From Kiritimatiellia bacterium (lineage in GTDB: Bacteria > Verrucomicrobiota > Kiritimatiellia > RFP12 > UBA3636): DNA of 8,325 nt. The stretch lies in assembly GCA_017476965.1 (NCBI GenBank), contig JAFUXX010000022.1:1-8325 (forward strand), in the 5' to 3' direction. A program made the translations under genes and the position numbers. Under the pieces are notes generated by a model. The model was given only the letters and a program-made list of their open reading frames with translations. It ran no database searches and was not told the DNA's origin. This document shows positions 1 through 5,697 of the stretch, piece by piece (positions within the stretch are counted from its first letter, which is position 1; the number at the start of each line of letters is the position of its first letter).

Positions 1-999
1 ATCGCCGCGCGCGACGTCGATTGCATCGTCTATCCGTTCGACGAAACATACCCCGCCGACACCTTCGAGGACGTGCTTGCCTTTGTGGAGGCGGGCGGGG
101 TGCTTGCCGACCTCGGCGGGATGCCCATGTGGTACCCGGCGCGCGAAACGGCTCCGGGAGTCTTCGCGCTCGGCACGCAGGAGGAGACGAGCGCGAACCG
201 CGACGCGCTGCGCATCGCGGTCTCTTCGTGGTGGATGGACCCGGCGTTGCCGCGCGAAACCAAGGCATTCCCGACCGACGCGGCGAAAGCCGCCGGCTAC
301 CGCGGCGATCCCGCCGGCGAGCGCGCGACGCGCTTCCAGACGCCGCGCCTGCTGCGCGAAGGCGACGAATTCATCCCACTGCTTGTCGCGAAGGACGCCA
401 ACGGACGCGACGCCGCAGCCGCGAGCGTGACGCGCCTCGCCGGCGGCGGCAGCGTCATAGTCTCCGGCCTCTACGGCCGCGGACAGAGCGAGACCGTCGA
501 TGAGACCGTGCAGGCCCGCTACCTCGTGCGCTCGCTCGCCATCGCCCTTGCCGAAGGCGTCGAGTCGTACTACTGGTACGAACTGCGCGCCAACGAAAAC
601 GACCCGTTCTACAGCGAAAACCACTTCGGGCTCATGCACTCCAACCTCGTGCCGAAACCGGCTTGGAGCGCATACCGCAACTTCACGCTCATGCGCCCCG
701 CCGGAAGCGTCCAGCTTCCCGGCCCTTGGCGCGACCCCGAGCGCGGCATCTTCTTCCCGCAGTGGACGCGCCCCGACGGCACACCAGCCGGCGTCATCTG
801 GAAGCCCGGCGCCACCGAGCGTCTGGCGCTGCGCTTCGCCCCCGCGCCATCCGCCACCGCCCCGTCCGGCGGTGTAGCCGTCACGTTCCGCGACTACACC
901 GGCCGCCTCATGCGCCCGAAGCGCACTGAGGGCGGCGCCTGGCTCGTCCCCGTCGGCGAAAACCCGATGTTCTTCGAAGGCGCGCGACTCGCGCCGTAA
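1..999 (+). CDS. C-terminal part of a glycoside-hydrolase-like protein (5' end outside window)
   Basis: The reading frame is open from base 1 and ends in TAA at 997-999, giving 332 residues. The true start lies upstream. Residues 8-45 look like the end of an alpha/beta subdomain of the kind seen in glutamine-amidotransferase-like or beta-galactosidase trimerisation-like modules: a hydrophobic strand, then DETYPADTFEDVLAFVEAGG and LADLGG. Residues 171-230 resemble the last part of a TIM-barrel glycosidase: a hydrophobic helix, YYWYELRANENDPFYSENHF, then HSNLVPKPAWSAYRNFT, the 'remaining-years, paired with pay-your-own-way' ending common in GH-A clan proteins. A beta-rich tail follows (240-332). 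No signal peptide can be seen because the N-terminus is missing. The family number and substrate are not determinable here. A role in polysaccharide breakdown is inferred. Alternative: a catalytically inactive homologue, since the putative acid/base and nucleophile cannot be placed. Confidence 0.6.
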   Translation: MAARDVDCIVYPFDETYPADTFEDVLAFVEAGGVLADLGGMPMWYPARETAPGVFALGTQEETSANRDALRIAVSSWWMDPALPRETKAFPTDAAKAAGYRGDPAGERATRFQTPRLLREGDEFIPLLVAKDANGRDAAAASVTRLAGGGSVIVSGLYGRGQSETVDETVQARYLVRSLAIALAEGVESYYWYELRANENDPFYSENHFGLMHSNLVPKPAWSAYRNFTLMRPAGSVQLPGPWRDPERGIFFPQWTRPDGTPAGVIWKPGATERLALRFAPAPSATAPSGGVAVTFRDYTGRLMRPKRTEGGAWLVPVGENPMFFEGARLAP

Positions 1000-1025
1000 A
1001 ACTCCGCCGCGCCCTGGTCCGTGCA

Positions 1026-1040
1026 GCCCGGCGGTCGGGC
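1026..1040 (+). terminator. possible hairpin after the glycosidase-like gene
   Basis: A perfect inverted repeat of GCCCG and CGGGC around a 5-base loop lies 27 bases after the stop codon. No T-run follows directly; the only T-run nearby is at 1090-1096, some 50 bases downstream. It is therefore not a classical intrinsic terminator and may be chance in GC-rich DNA. Confidence 0.2.
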
Positions 1041-1125
1041 CGCATCGCATGGGCGCGTCCGGATTCTTGCGTCGAACGGGTTTGTGCTGTTTTTTTCCTG
1101 GGACAAACACGGTTTCATTTTTCGC

Positions 1126-1155
1126 TTGCAATTTCGTGGCGAATGCGGCAGATTT
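1126..1155 (+). promoter_or_regulatory. weak candidate promoter upstream of the ATPase gene
   Basis: TTGCAA at 1126-1131 is followed after 18 bases by AGATTT (1150-1155), in the most AT-rich part of the window's left half. The -35-like hexamer is identical to that upstream of bioB, but the -10 match is poor. An imperfect palindrome centred on TTCG-TGG-CGAA (1133-1143) lies in the spacer and could be an operator; this is weak. Confidence 0.25.
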
Positions 1156-1165
1156 TACGGCATAC

Positions 1166-1170
1166 GGAGA
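1166..1170 (+). promoter_or_regulatory. Shine-Dalgarno sequence fixing the ATPase start
   Basis: GGAGA lies 7 bases before ATG 1178. It is the clearest ribosome binding site in the left half and supports 1178 over the in-frame upstream extension to 1049, which has no comparable site. Confidence 0.65.
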
Positions 1171-1177
1171 AAATGCC

Positions 1178-2410
1178 ATGAAATCTACCTACATTCCACG
1201 GCTGGCCGAGCAGCTGGTTCTCGATGTCTCGAAGGAGTACCCTGCAGTTCTGCTGGTCGGCCCGCGCCAGACTGGCAAGACGCGCATGCTCCGCCATTTG
1301 TCCGAAGGAACGGGCCGGGGATACGTGTCGCTGGACGACCTGACGAATCGCGAACTTGCCAAAAACGATCCGGCGATGTTTCTCCAGCTGCATCCGGGGC
1401 CGGTGCTGATAGACGAGGTTCAATACGCGCCGGAGCTGTTCAGCCAGATCAAGATCGAAGCCGACGCCCGGCGCGTGCCGGGATTGTTCTGGCTGACGGG
1501 CTCTCAGCCGTTCCGGCTGATGAACCTTGCGGGGGAAACGCTCGCCGGGCGCGCGGCGGTGCTTCACATGGAGACCCTTTCGCACCGCGAAACCGCGGGT
1601 TTGCCGGCCGCGCCGCCGTTTGTCGCGTCGGTCGAGGCCGTCCGCGCCCGGGCCGCGACTGCCAAACCGCTGGCGACACCGGAGCTTTTCAAGGAGATTT
1701 GGCGCGGTTCGCTGCCGGGCCTCGTGTCGGGAGAATTCACGAACCGCGACGTGTTCTATTCGAGCTATGTCCAGACATACGTGGAACGCGACGTCCGCGA
1801 CATCTACCCCGGCGTCGATCCCGTCGCGTTCTCGCGCCTGCTGCGGGCCGTCGCCGCGCGCACCGGCCAGGAGGTGAACGTCCACGAGATGGCCAAGGAA
1901 CTCGGCGTTGGGGACACGTCCGTGCGGACCGGTCTCGGAGTCCTGGAGAAATCCGACGTGATCCACCTGCTCCATCCGTATTCGAACAACGCCATGAAGC
2001 GCACCGTAAAATCGCCGAAGCTCTACTTCTTCGACACCGGTCTCGCGGCCTTTCTCGCGCGGTGGTCCTCTCCCGAGACGCTGGAGGCCGGTGCGATGTC
2101 GGGGGCGGTGTTCGAAAACTGGGTCGTGAACGAGATCCGCCGCTCGTTCCTGCAACGCGGAATCGATCCTCCGCTGTGGTATTACCGCGACCGCGACGGC
2201 AGGGAAATCGATCTCGTGATCGAACACGACGGCGCCCTGCATCCGGTGGAAATCAAGAAAAGCGCCTCCCCCAGGCGCGAAATGGCATCGTCGTTCAAGA
2301 TGCTCGACGCCGCGCCACAGCCGCGCGGCACCGGAGCCATCGTCTGCATGTCCGGCGAAGCCGGAGCGGTTTCGTCCGACGTCCTCGTCCTTCCGGCATG
2401 GGCGCTTTGA
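1178..2410 (+). CDS. AAA+ ATPase with C-terminal DUF4143 domain (COG1373-type)
   Basis: The product is 410 residues, typical for COG1373 proteins. Walker A is GPRQTGKT (28-35), Walker B is VLIDE (76-80), and LTGSQ (107-110) matches the sensor-1 region. A winged-helix-like stretch (about 215-290, with VNVHEMAKELGVGDTSV) leads into the DUF4143 domain. That domain keeps the residues of a PD-(D/E)XK-like nuclease core: E313 in FENWVVNEI, D345 in GREIDLVIE, and E358-x-K360 in PVEIKKS. The family is widespread, often in many copies per genome in Bacteroidota, spirochaetes and Verrucomicrobiota-group bacteria. Its biological role is unknown, so no function beyond ATP binding is claimed. The start at ATG 1178 is set by GGAGA 7 bases upstream and by the family-like N-terminus (YIPRLAEQLV). 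The regulator gene starts 20 bases after the stop, so the two are probably cotranscribed. Confidence 0.93.
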   Translation: MKSTYIPRLAEQLVLDVSKEYPAVLLVGPRQTGKTRMLRHLSEGTGRGYVSLDDLTNRELAKNDPAMFLQLHPGPVLIDEVQYAPELFSQIKIEADARRVPGLFWLTGSQPFRLMNLAGETLAGRAAVLHMETLSHRETAGLPAAPPFVASVEAVRARAATAKPLATPELFKEIWRGSLPGLVSGEFTNRDVFYSSYVQTYVERDVRDIYPGVDPVAFSRLLRAVAARTGQEVNVHEMAKELGVGDTSVRTGLGVLEKSDVIHLLHPYSNNAMKRTVKSPKLYFFDTGLAAFLARWSSPETLEAGAMSGAVFENWVVNEIRRSFLQRGIDPPLWYYRDRDGREIDLVIEHDGALHPVEIKKSASPRREMASSFKMLDAAPQPRGTGAIVCMSGEAGAVSSDVLVLPAWAL

Positions 2411-2434
2411 ATGGGATCGGCGGATTTCGGATGA
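2411..2434 (+). other. possible coupling mini-ORF between ATPase and regulator
   Basis: The ATPase stop (TGA 2408-2410) is followed directly by an ATG that opens a 7-codon frame (M-G-S-A-D-F-G). Its TGA (2432-2434) overlaps the regulator's ATG as ATGA. This arrangement would let terminating ribosomes pass from one frame to the next. It is short enough to be chance. Confidence 0.2.
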
Positions 2435-3672
2435 GACTTACCGGGAAAAAGGACGGCGCGCGGCGCATTCTCGTAGTCGTGGCGGAAATGGGGCACAACA
2501 CGCAGCGGGAGATTTCCGGCGTGTCCGCGTGGGCCATGGAAAACGGGTGGAGCGTCGACGTCGTGGAAGGCCGCCATTTCGGAGGGCGTCCCGATTTCGG
2601 GCGCTGGATCGATTTCTGGCATCCCGACGGCCTTCTCGTCGATCCCGATTACGCGCACGAAGCGCTGGCCGACAAAGCCGCGCGCGCATTGCCGACCGTG
2701 ATCTGGGACGCCGCGAAAACGCCGGGCCTCCCGCTCCGCTGCGCGAAGGTGGTGAGCGATTCGCGCGCGGTCGCCGACGCCGCGGTGCGCGAACTCCTGC
2801 GCACCGGCCACCAAAACCTCGCGTTCGTGCCGGCGCTCGGCGATCCGCCGTACAGCATGGAGCGGGAAGCGGCGTTCCGGTCGAGCGCGGCGGCGTTCGG
2901 GAGGCAGGCGCTTGTCTACCATCCGGCAGCCGCCGCGACCAGGCGCCGAGCCGCCCCGGACGCCGCTGGCTTCCAGAGCGGCCTTTCCCGGTTTCTCGCG
3001 TCCGTTTGCGGCACGTGCGGAGTGTTCGCCGCCAACGACCCGACGGCCGTGCTCGTCATGAAAGCCTGCGAATCATCGGGCTTGCGCGTGCCGGAGGACG
3101 TCGCGATCGTGGGCGTGGACGACACCGCGGAGTACTGCGAACACTCCGATCCGACGATTTCCAGCATCCGCGTCGACATCGAGCGCGGCGGCCGCGAAGG
3201 CGCCGCGCTGCTCGCGGCGCTTGCGGGCGGGAGCGGAAAACCGGACCGCAAACCGCGAAACGGGATGCGCGACTCCGCCGGGCGCATTGCGCAGTACGGC
3301 GTGCAGGCCGTGGTGCGGAGGGCGTCGACCACGGTGCTGCACGTGCAGGACTCCCGCGTGAAATTCGCCGTGGAGTGGATTCGCCGCCACGCCTGCGAGC
3401 GCATGGGCGTCGCGAAAGTCGTCGCCGCGATGGGCTGCTCGCGCCGCCTCGCCGATTTGCGATTCCGCCAGGCGACGGGCCGCTCCATTCTCGACGAAAT
3501 CCACGCCCGCAGACTCGAGCGTGCGAAAGAACTGCTCGAGTTCACGGACATCCCGATCGACGACATCCCGTCGCGTTGCGGCTACGTCCCCGGCCCCTAC
3601 CTCGGCATCCTCTTCAAGCGCGTCACCGGCGCCACCATGCGCAACTGGCGCAAAACCGCCAGGCTTTCGTAG
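2431..3672 (+). CDS. XylR-like transcriptional regulator: LacI-type ligand-binding domain + AraC-type HTH
   Basis: The product is 413 residues; E. coli XylR, with the same architecture, is about 390. Residues 12-300 form a type-I periplasmic-binding-protein-like sensor: the first strand is RRILVVVAEMGHNTQREISGV, DGLLVDPD is at 66-73, and the LacI-family signature VPEDVAIVGVDDTAEY is at 220-235, followed by the SDPTISSIRVD strand. Residues 309-410 are a double helix-turn-helix of AraC type: first HTH about 326-347 (MGVAKVVAAMGCSRRLADLRF), second about 374-398 (IPIDDIPSRCGYVPGPYLGILF). There is no N-terminal LacI HTH, so DNA binding is C-terminal. Such proteins sense a sugar and control local carbohydrate genes; the ligand is unknown, and the glycosidase-like gene upstream is a plausible target by position only. 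ATG 2431 is preferred over the in-frame ATG 2398 because GGCGGA (2419-2424) precedes it and 2398 lies inside the ATPase gene. Confidence 0.9.
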   Translation: MRLTGKKDGARRILVVVAEMGHNTQREISGVSAWAMENGWSVDVVEGRHFGGRPDFGRWIDFWHPDGLLVDPDYAHEALADKAARALPTVIWDAAKTPGLPLRCAKVVSDSRAVADAAVRELLRTGHQNLAFVPALGDPPYSMEREAAFRSSAAAFGRQALVYHPAAAATRRRAAPDAAGFQSGLSRFLASVCGTCGVFAANDPTAVLVMKACESSGLRVPEDVAIVGVDDTAEYCEHSDPTISSIRVDIERGGREGAALLAALAGGSGKPDRKPRNGMRDSAGRIAQYGVQAVVRRASTTVLHVQDSRVKFAVEWIRRHACERMGVAKVVAAMGCSRRLADLRFRQATGRSILDEIHARRLERAKELLEFTDIPIDDIPSRCGYVPGPYLGILFKRVTGATMRNWRKTARLS

Positions 3673-3689
3673 CCCATCGTCCCCGTCTT

Positions 3690-3720
3690 GGCCGCAACGA
3701 CGCCGGGCGCGGTTGCCGCC
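3690..3720 (+). terminator. imperfect hairpin after the regulator gene
   Basis: GGCCGCAAC (3690-3698) and GTTGCCGCC (3712-3720) can pair as a 9-base stem with one mismatch and a 13-base loop. It lies 18 bases after the stop codon and before the bioB promoter, a sensible terminator position. No T-run follows, so intrinsic termination is doubtful. Confidence 0.3.
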
Positions 3721-3766
3721 GGGAGCCGATGATTCGAAAAGCACTACCAAAACAGTAATATTTATC

Positions 3767-3794
3767 TTGCAACCCGGACGGATTCTGATAGAAT
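3767..3794 (+). promoter_or_regulatory. sigma70-like promoter of bioB
   Basis: TTGCAA (3767-3772), a 16-base spacer and TAGAAT (3789-3794, five of six to TATAAT) lie in an AT-rich patch. The -10 ends 9 bases before ATG 3804, so transcription would start at or within a few bases of the start codon, giving a leaderless or nearly leaderless mRNA. No Shine-Dalgarno is present before the ATG. No BirA- or BioR-type operator was recognised. Confidence 0.55.
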
Positions 3795-3803
3795 CCCGGC
3801 CCC

Positions 3804-4814
3804 ATGCAACCCAACACGGAAACCGCTCCGGCAACGGACGCCTTGCGGCTCGCCGACCGGATCGTCGCCGGCGGCGCTCCCGCCACGGCCGAGGAGCTGC
3901 TCGACCTGCTCAAGCACGCGCCACGCGAGGAGCTGCACGAGGCGGCGCACCGCGTGACCGAGGCGCTCGCGCCGAAGCGCTTCGACTTCTGCGCAATAAT
4001 CAACGCCCGCGCCGGACGCTGCCCCGAGAACTGCAAGTGGTGCGCCCAGAGCGCGCACTACCAAACTGGCATGAAGTGCCACGGTTGGGTCGGCACCGAA
4101 GCGTGCGTCAAGGCCGCGAAGGACGCCGAGCGCAACGGCGTCGGACACATCGGCATCGTCACGGCCGGCCGCGCGCAGAGCAAGGAGGACATCGACGCGC
4201 TCTGCGACGCCCTCCGCGCGATGAAGCGCGAGACAAAGGTCCACCTCTGCGCTTCGCTGGGACTGCTTTCCGAAGAGGACCTGCGCCGCCTCAAAGAGGC
4301 GGGTCTGGAGCGCTACCACTGCAACATCGAAACCGCGCCGAGCTACTTCGGCGAACTCTGCACCACGCACACGCCCGAACAGAAGATGGCCACGCTCGAA
4401 GCGGCCCGCCGCGTCGGGCTCGAAGTCTGCTCCGGCGGCATCGTCGGAATGGGCGAAAGCGACGAGCAGCTCGTCGAATTCGCGCTCGCGCTCGCGCGCG
4501 TCGGCGCTCCGTCGATTCCGGTGAACATCCTGCACCCCATCGAAGGCACTCCTCTCGGGACGCGCGCGCCTCTTCCCGTCGCGCGCGTCCTGGACTCCGT
4601 CTCGATCATCCGTCTCGCGAACCCGCGCGCGGGCCTGCGCTTCGCCGGCGGGCGCCCCCAGCTCCCGGACGACGACGCCCGCCGCGCCATCTACTGCGGC
4701 ATCACCGCCGGCATCGCCGGCCCGATGCTCACGACGCCCGGCCCCGACTACGCCGACGACCGCGCGCTCGCCGCCGAAGCGGGCTTCGACGTTTCCCAGC
4801 CCCTTCGCGGCTGA
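3804..4814 (+). CDS. bioB: biotin synthase, probable Type II (anaerobe-type auxiliary cluster)
   Basis: Radical SAM enzyme of 336 residues that inserts sulfur into dethiobiotin to make biotin, the last step of biotin synthesis, in the cytoplasm. The SAM-cluster motif is C73-x3-C77-x2-C80 in GRCPENCKWCAQS. Family landmarks are YHCNIETAPSYF (171-182), CSGGIVGMGES (209-219), NILHPIEGTPL (241-251) and the Arg of GLRFAGGRP (R279, matching E. coli R260). E. coli C128 and C188 have counterparts in C149 and C209. The position of E. coli C97 (the FCMG strand) is Gly117 in HIGIVTAGR. Additional Cys occur at C173 and C186 (ELCTTHT). This is the pattern expected of enzymes reported to use a 4Fe-5S auxiliary cluster in anaerobes; the exact ligands are inferred by eye. 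The start at 3804 is the only ATG giving a full-length N-terminus; it has a promoter just upstream but no ribosome binding site. No other bio genes are in the window. Confidence 0.96.
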   Translation: MQPNTETAPATDALRLADRIVAGGAPATAEELLDLLKHAPREELHEAAHRVTEALAPKRFDFCAIINARAGRCPENCKWCAQSAHYQTGMKCHGWVGTEACVKAAKDAERNGVGHIGIVTAGRAQSKEDIDALCDALRAMKRETKVHLCASLGLLSEEDLRRLKEAGLERYHCNIETAPSYFGELCTTHTPEQKMATLEAARRVGLEVCSGGIVGMGESDEQLVEFALALARVGAPSIPVNILHPIEGTPLGTRAPLPVARVLDSVSIIRLANPRAGLRFAGGRPQLPDDDARRAIYCGITAGIAGPMLTTPGPDYADDRALAAEAGFDVSQPLRG

Positions 4815-4848
4815 TTCCGCCGCCGCTCCAGCCGCTCCCGCCGCCGCC

Positions 4849-5628
4849 ATGTGCGAACTTTTCGGATACACCGCCCCGCGCCCCGTGCGCGCGAACCATT
4901 GGCTGCGCGAGTTCTACTCGCACAGCGGCGACCATCCCGACGGCTGGGGCCTCGCGACTTTCCACGACGGCATTCCGTCGATCGAAAAAGAGCCGGTGCG
5001 CGCATCTCTCAGCCCGTATCTCGCGTCCCGCCTCACGGAACCCGTCGAGGCCGCGAACCTCCTCGCGCACATCCGGAAGGCGACGGTCGGGGCGAACGAC
5101 CGCGTGAACTGCCACCCGTTCGTCGGGCGCGACAACCGCGGCCGCGTCTGGACGCTCGAACACAACGGCACGATCTTCCGCGGCGACGTCCTCGGCCCGT
5201 ACTTCGCCGTGCAGGAGGGCCGCACGGACTCCGAGCGCCTGCTCCTGCTGCTGCTCGACCGCATAGGAGCCCGCCAGGACGCCCTCGGCCGCGCGCTCGG
5301 GGCGGAGGAGCGCTTCGCCGAATTCGCCGTTTTCGTGCGCGATCTCGCCCCCGGCAACAAGCTCAATCTGCTCGTTTTCGACGGCGAAACGCTTTACGCG
5401 CACACCAACTACGCCGGATCGCTGCACGTCCGCTTCGATCCGTCCGGCGCGGCGGTGCTTTCCACGCGACCGCTCGGCTCCGGCGACGGCTGGGATCCGC
5501 TTCCGCTTTGCACGCCGCTCGCCTTCCGCGCAGGCGATCGCGTTGCCGCCGCCCCGTGCCACGGCCACGAATACGTCCCGACGCCAGACGACTTCAACCT
5601 CTTCTTCACCGACTACGCCACGCTCTAG
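4849..5628 (+). CDS. class II glutamine amidotransferase-like protein (YafJ/EgtC/Dug3-type)
   Basis: The product is 259 residues, usual for stand-alone Ntn-type amidotransferase domains. The start is fixed by MCELFGY: Cys2 becomes the N-terminal nucleophile after Met removal. Other active-site landmarks are HPDGWG (29-34), AHIRKAT (73-79, with the Arg that binds the substrate alpha-carboxylate), the LEHNG motif (103-107) and TDSE (126-129). Members hydrolyse gamma-glutamyl amides; EgtC removes a gamma-glutamyl group in ergothioneine synthesis and Dug3 acts in glutathione breakdown. Here the natural substrate is unknown. It follows bioB by 34 bases with no obvious promoter, so cotranscription with bioB is likely. 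Two gamma-glutamyl-ligase-like genes follow, which favours a gamma-glutamyl compound as substrate (inference). No Shine-Dalgarno precedes the ATG; the spacer is C-rich. Confidence 0.9.
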   Translation: MCELFGYTAPRPVRANHWLREFYSHSGDHPDGWGLATFHDGIPSIEKEPVRASLSPYLASRLTEPVEAANLLAHIRKATVGANDRVNCHPFVGRDNRGRVWTLEHNGTIFRGDVLGPYFAVQEGRTDSERLLLLLLDRIGARQDALGRALGAEERFAEFAVFVRDLAPGNKLNLLVFDGETLYAHTNYAGSLHVRFDPSGAAVLSTRPLGSGDGWDPLPLCTPLAFRAGDRVAAAPCHGHEYVPTPDDFNLFFTDYATL

Positions 5629-5661
5629 CGCCCGGCGCGGCATCTCCCGAAAACTTTGCGC

Positions 5662-5690
5662 TTGCATATACTCAACCGAAATGATAGTGT
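5662..5690 (+). promoter_or_regulatory. sigma70-like promoter of the GCS2-type ligase gene
   Basis: TTGCAT (5662-5667), a 17-base spacer and TAGTGT (5685-5690) form a promoter closely resembling that of bioB (TTGCA and GATAG in both). A start of transcription near 5697 would fall on ATG 5698, or leave a leader of about 30 bases to ATG 5728. Confidence 0.5.
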
Positions 5691-5697
5691 TTCAGCC

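Noticed and set aside
1115..2242. 375-residue open frame on the - strand
   Set aside because: Antisense shadow of the ATPase gene, without recognisable domains.
1021..2397. Long + strand frame upstream of and continuous with the regulator (would give an 883-residue protein)
   Set aside because: It overlaps the well-supported ATPase gene in another frame and its translation there is Arg/Ala/Gly-rich with no family motifs. It is open only because GC-rich DNA has few stop codons.
3673..3803. Biotin-dependent operator (BirA or BioR type) before bioB
   Set aside because: I found no long dyad of the BirA kind and no TTATNNATAA-type BioR site; the AT-rich patch is explained by the promoter.
5628..5638. 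Hairpin GCGC-CCG-GCGC after the amidotransferase gene
   Set aside because: Only four base pairs with a three-base loop and no T-run, expected by chance in such GC-rich DNA.
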